A stretch of DNA of 64,000 bases from Polyangiaceae bacterium (GCA_029261965.1 JAJDAH010000403.1:1-64000), one strand, 5' to 3'. Positions 17,663-26,671 are shown, numbered from the stretch's first letter. The notes: a model not told the origin generated them from the sequence alone. Numbers and translations: made by a program.

Positions 17663-19603
17663 ATGATCCGATGGCTGTTGATCGTGTGTGCGGTCGTTGT
17701 GTCGTTCGGTTGTGGAGGCGGCGTCAGCGTGTCGGATTGTACGCCCGGCGAGCAGGCACCTTGTAGCTGCCTTCGCGGTGGAGAAGGGTTCCAAGACTGT
17801 GCCGAGGATGGTCGCTCGTTTTCACGTTGCGATTGTGGCGGCGGCACGGGCGGCGTCGGGACGGGAGGCGCCGGAGCCGGCGGCTCGGGAACCGGTGGCT
17901 CGGGGGCGACTGCGTCAGGGCCCCAGCTGAGTTCGAGCTCGCTCGACGTCTTGCTCGTCATCGACAACTCGGCATCCATGGCGGACAAACACGAGATCCT
18001 CAGCTTGGCCGTACCGGATTTCGTCACGCGCTTGTTGCAGCCGGCAGGGGCGTTCACGCCGCTCACGGACATTCACATCGGCATCGTCACCTCGAGCCTC
18101 GGGGGGCATGGCGCGGACTCGTGCGGCCCGGCGGGCGCCGTGTTCAACTCAACCCAGAACGACGCGGGCAGGCTCGTTGCTCGCGCAGATGTCGGTGGCA
18201 CCCCGGTACCGACGTATCAGGACCTGGGTTTCCTCGCGTGGGATCCCGACCAAGCGCTCGCGCCTCCCGGCGAAGCGGACCGAACGCGTCTGGTGAGCGA
18301 CTTTGCCCAGATGGTGCGCGGCACCGGCGAGAACGGTTGCGGCTTCGAGGCGCCGCTCGAGGCGATGTACCGTTTCCTGATCCAGCCCGATCCCTACGAA
18401 CGGATAGATCGTGTGCCCTGTTTCGATGGAGACACGAGCAACGGTTGCGCCGCGAGAGCGGGCACGGATTCCGTCATCCTTCAGCAGCGAGCCGACTTTC
18501 TCCGTCCCGACTCGGCGCTGCTCGTCGTGCTCCTCGGTGACGAGAACGACTGCTCCGTCATCGACGACGGCCAGTTCTTCATCGCGCTTCAACAGACCCA
18601 GGCTTCGGGACAACTCTTCCATATGCCCCGCGCGACCGACGTTTGCGCCACGAATCCGGACGACCCGTGCTGCCACTCCTGCGGACAGGCATCGCCGTCG
18701 GGTTGCGGCCCGGCGAGCGCCTGGCCGAGCTGCAATGTCACCGGGGGCTTCTACGATGATGCCGGACGTGACGATCAGATAAACTTGCGGTGCTTCGACC
18801 AAAAGCGACGGTTCGGCATCGATTTTCTCTACCCGGTGGACCGCTACGTGACGGGACTTCTGCACACGAACGTGCCCGACCGAGCTGGCGCCCTGGTGCC
18901 GAACCCCATCTACAGCGATCTGAGTGCGACGGGCACGGCGGTCCGCAACTCGAGCATCGTTTTTCTCGCAGGAATGCTCGGGTTGCCCTGGCAACTGATC
19001 GACGACGAGAGTCAGAGCGGTCCACCGGGGGCGCCCTTGGTCTTCAAAACCGCCGAAGCTCTCGCCAGCGAAGGGCTTTGGGACGCCATCGTCGGCGCCT
19101 GCCGGGGCACGGAACAGGACGGCCGCTGCGACGTCCTTCGCTCACGCCCCACCGAGCCGCTCATGATCGAGTCCGTCGCCGAACGCGTCGGCATCCCCGT
19201 GGGCCCGACTGGCGCAGCGATCGCCCCGTCGTCTGCACCCTCGGCCCAGTCGAACCCAGCCAATGGTCACGAATGGAACGTCCCGGCGCGCGACGACCTG
19301 CAGTACGCGTGCATTTTCCCGCTGGCGGTGCCTCGGCCCCAGGGTGCCGACTGCATTTCCGACCCGACCGCGAAGCTCAAGCCCCTGTGCCAAGACCCGA
19401 ACACCGGCGCCTACGGCGACACCCAGTTCTTCGCCAAGGCCTTTCCGACGACGCGTCAGCTCGAGGTGCTCAAAGGCTTCGGCGGCAACTCTGTCGTGAC
19501 CAGCATCTGTGCACGCAACGTCACGGACCAAACGGCACCCGACTTCGGCTATCGCCCTGCAGTCAACGCAATCGTCGACACGCTCACCCGCGGGCTGGAG
19601 TAG
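17663..19603 (+). CDS. Lipoprotein with von Willebrand factor A-type domain
   Basis: 646 residues. Signal peptide ending SFGC (Cys-17), Cys block, short GTGG spacer, then a VWA-like domain starting near residue 92: the MIDAS motif is intact as DNSASM (Asp-101, Ser-103, Ser-105), which binds a divalent ion and usually mediates protein-protein contacts. Later come Cys-rich insertions (CCHSCG, CGPASAWPSC) and an acidic LLGDENDCS motif that may supply further metal ligands. Large Cys-decorated VWA lipoproteins like this are a myxobacterial speciality; partners are unknown. Divergent from the lactonase-type lipoprotein. Confidence 0.86.
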   Translation: MIRWLLIVCAVVVSFGCGGGVSVSDCTPGEQAPCSCLRGGEGFQDCAEDGRSFSRCDCGGGTGGVGTGGAGAGGSGTGGSGATASGPQLSSSSLDVLLVIDNSASMADKHEILSLAVPDFVTRLLQPAGAFTPLTDIHIGIVTSSLGGHGADSCGPAGAVFNSTQNDAGRLVARADVGGTPVPTYQDLGFLAWDPDQALAPPGEADRTRLVSDFAQMVRGTGENGCGFEAPLEAMYRFLIQPDPYERIDRVPCFDGDTSNGCAARAGTDSVILQQRADFLRPDSALLVVLLGDENDCSVIDDGQFFIALQQTQASGQLFHMPRATDVCATNPDDPCCHSCGQASPSGCGPASAWPSCNVTGGFYDDAGRDDQINLRCFDQKRRFGIDFLYPVDRYVTGLLHTNVPDRAGALVPNPIYSDLSATGTAVRNSSIVFLAGMLGLPWQLIDDESQSGPPGAPLVFKTAEALASEGLWDAIVGACRGTEQDGRCDVLRSRPTEPLMIESVAERVGIPVGPTGAAIAPSSAPSAQSNPANGHEWNVPARDDLQYACIFPLAVPRPQGADCISDPTAKLKPLCQDPNTGAYGDTQFFAKAFPTTRQLEVLKGFGGNSVVTSICARNVTDQTAPDFGYRPAVNAIVDTLTRGLE

Positions 19604-19667
19604 CGAAACACCCTACGTCGTCGTGTTTTCGCCGGCTGCACTTCGTCGGTGAGCCAGCGCCGTTCGG

Positions 19668-19705
19668 ACTGAAGACGTCCCGGCGTCAGACGTCGAACTT
19701 CTTCC
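19668..19705. repeat. 38-nt direct repeat, left copy
   Basis: Matches 21693-21730 at 34 of 38 positions in the same orientation; the last 17 bases are identical. It covers the last codons (KKFDV), the stop and 18 bases downstream of the gene at 19686-20408. The pair of repeats encloses that gene and the toxin-antitoxin genes. Confidence 0.75.
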
Positions 19706-20408
19706 TGATCGTCCGTGAAATCATCGAATGCGCCTCGTCGCGCAGCGGCGTGCCGTGTGCGCTCAGCAGATGCTTGAACGCCACCTCCTTCAGCCGAACG
19801 AAGTCTTTCGCCTCGGGTTTGCTCGACTGAAGCCAGCCCGGGCCGATGTTTGCCGGTTCGAAGAAGCCGGCCATGCGCATGCGATCGGCAGTCGAGTCGT
19901 CGAAGTACTCGTCTCGGTCGCTCCAGTTTTGCAGACTGTCGCACGAGATGAGAATGCCTCCTTCGCGTTCGACGAGAATCAGCCCCTCGGGTTGATCGGC
20001 CGTCTCGAAGACGAATAGCGAGCACCCCGAAAACGGCATGGCTCCGCCCACCCCGAGCTCTCGATCGGTTTGCAGATCCTTGTCGTGGCTCATTCCGGGC
20101 AGGGCCCAGAGCTTCGCCGAGTACCGATCGACGTAGAACGGATCGTCGTATCCATGAAACGCCCCAATCTTGACCACGTTCTCGACCTTGCCGAGCTTGT
20201 CGAGCTTCCCGAGCGCCGTCTCGTCCAGCCGCACACTGTTGACGATCGTCAGCGACCGGCCGTCGCGAACCACCGTCATGTTGCGACTGAACTGCCAGTC
20301 GGAACCCATGAATTTCGGACGAGTCGTGCCCGTGACGAAGAAGACATCCCGGAAGACCTCTTCGAGGTCGCCGTGTGGCATCGGGGGTATGAAGTCGGTC
20401 ATGCTCAT
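19686..20408 (-). CDS. DUF4336-like (metallo-beta-lactamase-fold-related) protein
   Basis: 240 residues from the ATG at 20408; another ATG follows two codons later. No signal peptide, so probably cytoplasmic. The order of motifs (an opening FFVTGTTRP strand, NMTVVRDGRSLTIVNSVRLDE, a helix, then VVKIGAFHGYDDPFYVDRYSAKLWALPG) resembles DUF4336 proteins, which have a metallo-beta-lactamase fold but often lack the full HxHxDH metal site; that motif is absent here. Later residues include FETADQPEGLILVERE and SCDSLQNWSD. The exact reaction is unknown. The gene is divergent from the toxin-antitoxin pair and its 3' end carries the left 38-nt repeat. Confidence 0.6.
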   Translation of the reverse strand: MSMTDFIPPMPHGDLEEVFRDVFFVTGTTRPKFMGSDWQFSRNMTVVRDGRSLTIVNSVRLDETALGKLDKLGKVENVVKIGAFHGYDDPFYVDRYSAKLWALPGMSHDKDLQTDRELGVGGAMPFSGCSLFVFETADQPEGLILVEREGGILISCDSLQNWSDRDEYFDDSTADRMRMAGFFEPANIGPGWLQSSKPEAKDFVRLKEVAFKHLLSAHGTPLRDEAHSMISRTIRKKFDV

Positions 20409-20619
20409 TTCTTTTCGAAGAGTAGTTTGCTCAGGATGCGCCGTCCGACGACTTCGCAGGAGCGGATTGGATCGCTTGGGTTTGGGTAGGCGCGGCTCGG
20501 AGCCCATGGGGAACTGGCTCGCGATACGCCGTGGTGCGTGCCGACCGGGAGCAATTGGGTGAACGGCAAGCACGTCTCGGCTTCCAGCTCCACCATCTAT
20601 CTAATTTAACTTGAATTTA

Positions 20620-20638
20620 ATCATAAGCAGCTTATGAT
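20620..20638. promoter_or_regulatory. Perfect palindrome before the antitoxin gene, likely operator
   Basis: ATCATAAGC-A-GCTTATGAT has two perfect 9-bp arms around one central base. It lies in a 40-bp AT-rich stretch (20601-20640) that stands out from the GC-rich surroundings and ends just before the ATG at 20646. Toxin-antitoxin operons are usually repressed through such sites, so this is a good candidate for autoregulation. The in-frame ATG at 20634 falls inside the palindrome and is the less likely start. Confidence 0.6.
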
Positions 20639-20645
20639 CATTTCG

Positions 20646-20912
20646 ATGGACGAGCAAGTCCGAGAGTACCTCGCCAGCATCGGCCGCCGAGGCGGTCGGG
20701 CGAGCCGTCGTTCGCTCGATCCCGAGGTTGCGCGGAGCATGGTCAAAGTTCGCGAAGCGCGTCGGGCGTTTCGCGAATTTCGGGCGACCTGTTTTTGGTC
20801 GTACGATCCTGACTATTCAATCACTTCGAATGACGTTGCCTGGGTCGCCGACCGTCTGATGCGATTCGGCGGAAGGAAGGGCTGGGAGCGCGGAGCGAGG
20901 TTGTGCCGCTGA
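20646..20912 (+). CDS. Putative antitoxin partner of an AbiEii-type toxin
   Basis: 88 residues from the ATG at 20646 (92 if the ATG at 20634 is used). The N-terminal part, YLASIGRRGGRASRRSLDPE then VKVREARRAFREF, is a basic stretch plus helix that could bind DNA; the C-terminal half begins TCFWSYDPD and ends in an Arg-rich helix. Short proteins of this type are commonly found directly upstream of AbiEii/AbiGii-family nucleotidyltransferases. Its stop overlaps the toxin start by 10 bases, so the two are translationally coupled. The antitoxin role is inferred from position and size. Confidence 0.7.
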   Translation: MDEQVREYLASIGRRGGRASRRSLDPEVARSMVKVREARRAFREFRATCFWSYDPDYSITSNDVAWVADRLMRFGGRKGWERGARLCR

Positions 20913-21697
20913 CCTCGCATCAAGCTGCGGTAGCGAGGCTGCTCTCCGCCAATCGCACGCTCGACAGCTACCTCGCCGGTGGAGCCGCCCTCCACGTCGA
21001 GCCGAATTCCAAACGCTACAGCGACGACCTCGACTACTTCAACGACTCGGAAGAGCGCGTGGCCTCAGCGTTTGCCGATGACCGGTCCCAGCTCGAAGCG
21101 ACCGGCTACATCGTGGAGGTCCTCATGAACCAGCCTGGATTCATTCGGGCGGTCGTCAAGAAGGGCGATACTGCAACTAAGGTCGAGTGGGCCCGGGATA
21201 CGGCTTGGCGGTTCATGCCTGCAATCAAGCACGAACTGACGGGGTACCAACTTCACCCGATTGATCTGGCGATCAACAAGGTGCTCGCCCTCGTGGGTCG
21301 GGATGAGCCCCGAGACTTTCTGGACATGATGGAGGCTCAGCGGGACATTTTGCCGTTGGGGGCGCTCTGCTGGGCAGCTGCCGGCAAAGACCCCGGGTTC
21401 ACGCCGTTCTCGCTGGTCGAGCTCTTGCGACGGCGGGGCCGGTACCGACCTGAAGACTTCGCTCCACTGATGCTTCGCGAAGCGCCGGATCTGACGAGCC
21501 TGAAGACCGAATGGCTCGCCGCACTCGAATCCGCGGACGAGTTCATCCGAAGTCGCCCCGCGGAAGAGATCGGATGTCTCTACTACTCGAGAACCGACGG
21601 CCGGTTCGTTGCAGAGTTCGACGACGGCGGAAACGTCGTTCAGCACCACGGCCGCCCGGGCGGCGTGCTCCCGCGCTTCTCGACATCGCCAGACTGA
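20903..21697 (+). CDS. AbiEii/AbiGii-family nucleotidyltransferase toxin
   Basis: 264 residues from a GTG at 20903. The fold is that of a minimal nucleotidyltransferase: LAGGAALHV near residues 25-33, then the acidic pair in RYSDDLDYFN (the DxD motif) and a downstream helix with INKVLALVGRDEPRDFLDMM, as in PF08843 proteins, which include the AbiEii toxin of type IV toxin-antitoxin systems that block phage growth by modifying tRNA or similar targets. The catalytic acids are present. The C-terminal 90 residues form an extra region ending with EFDDGGNVVQHHGRPGG. The partner gene lies immediately upstream and overlaps. Confidence 0.83.
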   Translation: MPLTSHQAAVARLLSANRTLDSYLAGGAALHVEPNSKRYSDDLDYFNDSEERVASAFADDRSQLEATGYIVEVLMNQPGFIRAVVKKGDTATKVEWARDTAWRFMPAIKHELTGYQLHPIDLAINKVLALVGRDEPRDFLDMMEAQRDILPLGALCWAAAGKDPGFTPFSLVELLRRRGRYRPEDFAPLMLREAPDLTSLKTEWLAALESADEFIRSRPAEEIGCLYYSRTDGRFVAEFDDGGNVVQHHGRPGGVLPRFSTSPD

Positions 21698-21730
21698 AGG
21701 CGTTCCGCCGTCCGACGTCGAACTTCTTCC
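21693..21730. repeat. 38-nt direct repeat, right copy
   Basis: Right counterpart of 19668-19705, starting in the last codon of the toxin gene. It still contains the coding trace KKFDV on the minus strand although no gene uses it here. The distance between copies is 2.0 kb. Confidence 0.75.
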
Positions 21731-21788
21731 GTGGGCGCGCCAGCTGGGGCGCATGGAGTTCGAGCGCAATGATGGCCCGAGGTGCCAA

Positions 21789-24446
21789 CTACGGGCAGGC
21801 GCCGAAGTCGAACGCACGCACGAAGAGCTCGCGCTGACCGAAGCGCTCATCGGTCCAGGCGGCGAGCAACCCCGTGGGAGTGATGACGACGGACGTGCCG
21901 TCCCGTTCGGTAGTAGGCAGCGTGCCGCTCACAATTGACACTGGAGCGCTGAGCGGGTCGAGAACGCTGCTCGCACCCGCCGACGCGTTGAATCGTTGCA
22001 TTTCGAACGAGTTGCCGGACATGCCGGCGGGCCTGTGTCGCCATGCGAACGTCAGGGTGCCGTCGCCGGCGACGCGCATGTGGTGTCGGGAGTCCATCCC
22101 CGTCCGCGAAACCAGAGTGAAGTTTCCGTTCGCCATGGTTCCACGATTGAAGATGAGGTCTTGCCCGGTCACCCAACTGGAGAGCCACTCGACTCCGTCG
22201 TCGTGCAGCTCCGTCTGGGACCCCCATCGGCCGGGATCGTTCAGCACGGTATGGGGGACCGTCTGGCTTCCCGTGGCGTCGAACAACGCCAGGCGATGCT
22301 CGTTGCTCTCGAAGTAGACGAGGCCCCAGCCGCCGAGGGCGTCCACGGCGAAACCGACGGAGCCGATGTTTCCAACGGCGACCTGTACCGGCGGTTCTGG
22401 GCTGGTCGCGTCCGCGCCGAGACGGTGAAACGCGGCAGCGCCGGCCCAGTAAGCGGCCGCATACCCTTGATAGGCGTCAGACCACGTCAGCTTCCCGGAC
22501 GGGCACGAGAACAGAGGATTCAGCGTCGCTACCGTCACGGGCGGTGCGTTTGGAGCCCCCGTGGGGTCCAAACGCAGAAACCTCTGCTCGCAGCCGACGA
22601 AGGGGACCGAGAATGCGTACCAGATTCCGAACTCGGATCCGGTCCACACGATCTCCTGGTGCGACCCCTGATCCGTAGGGTCGGAAAGTTGCCGGTCAAC
22701 GGCTGCCGCCCGCGTGCCGTCCGGGTTCAGCAGCGCGAAATGAAGGATGCCGTCACTTCGGTAGGTGAGACCCACGTGCGTGCCGTTGAAAGCGAGCCGC
22801 GGATGCCGGTCCTCGCCTGAGTTCGACGTCAGGCGCAATTCGGTGCCCGAGGTGGGCGGGGGGCACTCGCATTCCCCGCTCGTGCACGTCGTCGTACCTG
22901 GGCATTGTCGGTCGCAGCGACCGCAATGCGACTCGTTGCTCGAGACGTCGACGCAGTCGTTTGTCGCAGCGCACCACTCGTCGCCTCCGTTGGGGCATCG
23001 GCAGCTGCCCGCGAGGCAAACTTCGCCGCTGCGACAAACGTTGCCGCAAGCACCACAGTGCGACCGGTCGCCTTGCGTGTCGACGCAGGTGTTAGCCGTC
23101 GCACACCATTGCTCACTGAGGCTGGCGCAGCGGCAACTACCGGATAGGCAAACTTCGCCATTTTGGCAGGTGTTCCCGCACCCGCCGCAGTTTTGCGTCG
23201 TGTTCAAAGGTACGCAATCATCCATACCGCTACACCATTGCTCACTGCTGTTGGCGCACCCGCACGCACCGGCTGAACAGACCTCGCCACTGCGGCACGA
23301 GTTGCCGCACGCCCCGCAGTTGCTCACGTCGCCGAGATCGACGCACTCGCCGGGCGGGTTGCACCACCCGCGGCCAGCGCCACACGTGCACGACCCGCTC
23401 GAGCAGCTCTCCCCTTGCTTACAGGTGTTACGGCAGCCGCCACAGTGCAGCGGATCCGAATCGGTGTCGACACACTCGTTTCCGCACGCCGTGTCCGATG
23501 CAGAGTTGCAACTGCAAATGCCGCCCTGGCACACTTGCCCTCCAGGGCAGGTGGTCCTGCACCTGCCGCAGTTATCGGTGTCGGTGTTCAGGTCGACACA
23601 GACGGATCCGCAGTTCGTCGCGGCAGCGTTCGTGCAAACGCACACCCCGTCCTCGCAGGATTGGCCCGCGCCGCAGTCGTTGTTGCAGGCACCGCAGTGC
23701 GAGATGTTGGCGGCGGTGTCGACGCAATCTCCGTCGCACGCGGTAGCGCCTGCTTCGGGGCAGGTGCACTCGCCGCCTTCGCATTGCTGTTCGCCACGAC
23801 ACGGGCTGGCGCACCCGCCGCAGTTCTCGCGGTCCGACGCCGTGTCGACGCACCCTACGTCGGGGCACAGCGTTCTCGCGGATGCCGGACACTCACATGC
23901 GCTACTCGAGCAGATTTGCCCCGGCTCGCAGGCCTTGTCGCATTCTCCGCAATGTTCAGCGCTCGAGGTCAGGTCGGCGCAATCGCCGCCGCACACGGTC
24001 GCCATCTTAGGACCACAACCGCACTCGCCGGCGATGCAGGTCTCGGTTGCGCGGCAGGCGTTACCGCATTTGCCGCAGTGACCGGGATCGTTGTCCGGGA
24101 CTGTTTCCCCGGCACACATCCGACAGTCGTCCACGCTTCCGTTGCAGTCGTTGTCGAGTCCGTCTCCGCAAATCTCCGAACCTGTTCCAACGCAACCGCA
24201 GACCCACGAGGAAATCTCGCCGGGTTCCACGCACGCCCAGTTGGGACCCGTGGGACATGCGGCGTCATCCACGCAGGCGTTGGTGCACACACCATTGCCT
24301 CCCCCGATGTTCACACAGAGCTTGGAGGCGCAGTCCTCGGTGATCCCGCAAGGCTCGCCGAACTGCCGCAGCGAGTCCGAGACGCCGCTGGAGCACGCCA
24401 CGAGCAGGCTGAACGCCGCGAGCAGAAGCAGAGCGACATGTTTCAT
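21789..24446 (-). CDS. Lipoprotein with ten Stig1-like Cys repeats and a C-terminal propeller-like domain
   Basis: 885 residues from the ATG at 24446 (signal peptide ending LVAC, Cys-18). After a MopE-like motif (CGDGLDNDCNGSVDDC) come ten tandem modules of 38-43 residues with the pattern CxxxCVDxxxDxxHCGxCxxxCxxGxxCxxGxCxC, matching Stig1-like repeats (PF04885). Each module has about eight Cys, giving a long disulfide-braced rod. The last 280 residues have no Cys pattern and look like a six- or seven-bladed propeller (repeated FNGTHVGLTYR, WTGSEFGIWYAF, VDALGGWGLVYF). Probably a surface stalk presenting a binding head. The start overlaps the stop of the upstream gene as ATGA, so the two are cotranslated. 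Confidence 0.87.
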   Translation of the reverse strand: MKHVALLLLAAFSLLVACSSGVSDSLRQFGEPCGITEDCASKLCVNIGGGNGVCTNACVDDAACPTGPNWACVEPGEISSWVCGCVGTGSEICGDGLDNDCNGSVDDCRMCAGETVPDNDPGHCGKCGNACRATETCIAGECGCGPKMATVCGGDCADLTSSAEHCGECDKACEPGQICSSSACECPASARTLCPDVGCVDTASDRENCGGCASPCRGEQQCEGGECTCPEAGATACDGDCVDTAANISHCGACNNDCGAGQSCEDGVCVCTNAAATNCGSVCVDLNTDTDNCGRCRTTCPGGQVCQGGICSCNSASDTACGNECVDTDSDPLHCGGCRNTCKQGESCSSGSCTCGAGRGWCNPPGECVDLGDVSNCGACGNSCRSGEVCSAGACGCANSSEQWCSGMDDCVPLNTTQNCGGCGNTCQNGEVCLSGSCRCASLSEQWCATANTCVDTQGDRSHCGACGNVCRSGEVCLAGSCRCPNGGDEWCAATNDCVDVSSNESHCGRCDRQCPGTTTCTSGECECPPPTSGTELRLTSNSGEDRHPRLAFNGTHVGLTYRSDGILHFALLNPDGTRAAAVDRQLSDPTDQGSHQEIVWTGSEFGIWYAFSVPFVGCEQRFLRLDPTGAPNAPPVTVATLNPLFSCPSGKLTWSDAYQGYAAAYWAGAAAFHRLGADATSPEPPVQVAVGNIGSVGFAVDALGGWGLVYFESNEHRLALFDATGSQTVPHTVLNDPGRWGSQTELHDDGVEWLSSWVTGQDLIFNRGTMANGNFTLVSRTGMDSRHHMRVAGDGTLTFAWRHRPAGMSGNSFEMQRFNASAGASSVLDPLSAPVSIVSGTLPTTERDGTSVVITPTGLLAAWTDERFGQRELFVRAFDFGACP

Positions 24447-25045
24447 GGGCTCGCCAGCCGGCATCCCGGCTGCGACAGGCACGCGGCAGTCGTCAGGAGA
24501 TTGCACGGCGCTGCGACCCCGCCGCAGTCTTCTTCCCAGCTGCAGCCGTCCGGGCACGAGACCGAGGTCAAATAGCTGCTGCACGACCATGGCACTCCGC
24601 CGCAATCGTCGAACGAAAGATCCCAAGAGCAGCCATCGACGCGCTCGCACGCGAACCTCGAGAACTCCGACCTGCAGGAGCGGAATCCTTCACAGTTTCC
24701 ATCGAGGCGGCATCCCTGACCGCTCGTACACGTGGAGGGCGTGCGCAGTAGACAAGCCGTAGCAAAGCCTTCGCATCGGCTGCCGCCACCGACAGCGCCG
24801 CCAGTCCCGCCGGCCCCTCCGACTGCAGCGTCACCGGAGGCCCCACCGGTTTGCCCGCCCATTCTTCCCAACGCACCCGCGTCGAACGTCAGCATGCCGT
24901 TGGACGGCCCCTCAGGGCGATCGTTTTCTTCATCGCAGCCGGGCGCCATCACGCAGGGGACGCAGCCCAAGATGGCCGCAAGCAGGAACGCTCGGCCCCG
25001 TTCCGAGCGCCGGGATCCTGTGAACTCTGCTTGCCGCTTCGTCAT
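24443..25045 (-). CDS. Cys-rich lipoprotein coupled to the Stig1-like protein
   Basis: 200 residues from the ATG at 25045; a longer frame starts at 25144. Arg-rich N-terminus, hydrophobic core and lipobox APGC give a lipoprotein. After a Gly/Ala spacer there are about 14 Cys in units such as CTSGQGCRLDGNCEGF, CERVDGCSWDLSFDDC and CPDGCSWEEDC. Each unit has a CSW or CRL core, an internal repeat that I cannot name. The 3' end overlaps the next gene by 4 bases (ATGA), so the two proteins are probably made in fixed ratio and may act together. Confidence 0.75.
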   Translation of the reverse strand: MTKRQAEFTGSRRSERGRAFLLAAILGCVPCVMAPGCDEENDRPEGPSNGMLTFDAGALGRMGGQTGGASGDAAVGGAGGTGGAVGGGSRCEGFATACLLRTPSTCTSGQGCRLDGNCEGFRSCRSEFSRFACERVDGCSWDLSFDDCGGVPWSCSSYLTSVSCPDGCSWEEDCGGVAAPCNLLTTAACLSQPGCRLASP

Positions 25046-25510
25046 TCGAATTTTGATGGCGGTGGGGCGCCGCGCCGGACGGGTTGACGAAGTCGAGCTC
25101 GATGACACACCGACCATGCCGAGTGTATAGGTGAAGACCCCCATGCGTCACTTCCAAACGGGCGAAGCGGCGCCGAATCTCAAAGCGCGTGGCGGGTGTC
25201 ACATTGTGTCTGAACCGGCGCATGTGTTGTGAGAGGTTTTCCCGGACAAGCGCCCGAGGCCAGAAGCGCCCGCGAATCAGCCGTCGGATTGGGTGTCTCC
25301 ACACAATTCGTCATGGGATTGCGCCACAGCGCTACGCGGCGGCGTGCGCTAGTCTCACACACGTTTTGGCGTGTACTAATTCTCGACCCCGATACTCGTC
25401 GTCTGGGGCGGTTTTCCGGCCCCGGAATGCGAAGTTGGCGCTCTCATCCTTCCCAAGGAGCTACGGGAGCTGTTGCGGTCCAAGAGCCCGCGTGGCTCGA
25501 GCCCAGCCGC
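25046..25510. other. Intergenic region upstream of the Stig1-like operon
   Basis: 465 bp between the start of one minus-strand gene and the stop of the next. It must hold the promoter of the two-gene operon at 21789-25045. A GAGCC-ACGCG-GGCTC hairpin lies a few bases past the stop at 25511 on the minus strand but has no T-run, so it is a weak terminator candidate. I see no other gene here: the open frames lack ribosome-binding sites and are unlike known proteins. Confidence 0.4.
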
Positions 25511-26671
25511 TCACTCGTTCGGTTTGATGGGACCGAACTCGGGGCGGATGTCGGGGTTGTTCATGAAGTCGTAGTTGAGGAAGGCGTCCCAATGCACGTT
25601 CATGGCGTGGTCGAAGGCAAGCTCGAAGTGGCGGTGCTTGTCCCACTTGGCCTCCATCCTCGTAGCGACCTTCTTCGCGACGCGGTCGAAGAAGTTTCGG
25701 AGCCACACGGCAATCGAGTCGCCCTTGACCTTGCCGCGAATGTACTCGGGCATTCCCCACTCGGCGGCGGCGACTTCGAACCAGATGTCGTAGAGATCCT
25801 TCGTGTAGTCGAGGGCTCGTTGGGCGTCCGGGCGGCCGGCGACGTTGAGGTGGCCGGTGTTCGCGAAGTCCCAGTCTTCGCCAAGCACGTGGCGCAGGAA
25901 GTAGACGTAGCCGTACATGCTTTGAGCGCCACTGGTGTCGTGGATGGGTAGGCGCGACGCGTGGATGAAGTCGACGAAGGTGATGAACTTGTCGGGGAAG
26001 AGAATGTAGGCGTCGCCGCCGCTATGGGCGACGTCGACTGGTTGCGCGATTTTTATCTTGTGACCGTCGAAGTCGAGATAGCCGACGGGCGCCGGGATGA
26101 CTTCGGTGGGCAAGGGGGCAGGGGAGCGATACTTCACGAGCTCGCGGCGCGTGTACTCTCCGCCGACGATCACGGGTGCCTGCCCGCGCTTTTTCAGCTC
26201 GGCGTCGAGGCGGCCCATGCCGCCGACGTGGTCGAGGTGCGCATGGGAATAGACGAGGTGGGTGACCGGATGCGGCGTAATCTCCGCGATGGCGTCGACG
26301 ACGCGTTCGGCGAAGAGCGAGTCCGGAGCATCGACGAGAAGCACCGCGTTGTCGCCGACGAACATGCTCATCGTGTGCATGTTGTTGAGGATCCAGTAGC
26401 TCCGCTCGGTGACCCGCTGCACGATGACCTCGCCGAGGGTGTATTCGGGTAGATCGATCTGCTGGCCGGGTTTCAACGGGGTCGTCGTGGAGGTCGAGAC
26501 GCGCTCGACGTCATCGGGCAGCGGATTGATCGTGTCGACGGGGAGGACCGTCTGGAATTTGTGTCCCGTCGTCACGGGCTCTTCGGCGAGCCAACGGTGA
26601 GCGACCGACGTTGCAGCGACGGCGACTAGGGCGATACAGCCGTGCGTGACCACGGGGCGGAGCCACTTCAT
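25511..26671 (-). CDS. Membrane-anchored or exported MBL-fold metallo-hydrolase
   Basis: 386 residues. An N-terminal hydrophobic segment (about 9-25) without lipobox suggests an uncleaved anchor or a signal peptide. The metallo-beta-lactamase motif is complete: SHAHLDH (142-148), with His-216 in VAHSGGD and Asp-234 in TFVDF as further ligands and a late NTGH. This set fits a binuclear zinc hydrolase; the family includes lactonases, sulfatases and glyoxalase II-like enzymes, and the substrate is not evident. The C-terminal 110 residues are a helical extension rich in Trp, Phe and charged residues. It stands alone between lipoprotein genes on the same strand. Confidence 0.87.
   Translation of the reverse strand: MKWLRPVVTHGCIALVAVAATSVAHRWLAEEPVTTGHKFQTVLPVDTINPLPDDVERVSTSTTTPLKPGQQIDLPEYTLGEVIVQRVTERSYWILNNMHTMSMFVGDNAVLLVDAPDSLFAERVVDAIAEITPHPVTHLVYSHAHLDHVGGMGRLDAELKKRGQAPVIVGGEYTRRELVKYRSPAPLPTEVIPAPVGYLDFDGHKIKIAQPVDVAHSGGDAYILFPDKFITFVDFIHASRLPIHDTSGAQSMYGYVYFLRHVLGEDWDFANTGHLNVAGRPDAQRALDYTKDLYDIWFEVAAAEWGMPEYIRGKVKGDSIAVWLRNFFDRVAKKVATRMEAKWDKHRHFELAFDHAMNVHWDAFLNYDFMNNPDIRPEFGPIKPNE

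Noticed and set aside
22765-24081. 438-codon plus-strand frame opposite the Stig1-like gene
   Set aside because: Its repeated character only mirrors the tandem Cys modules on the other strand.
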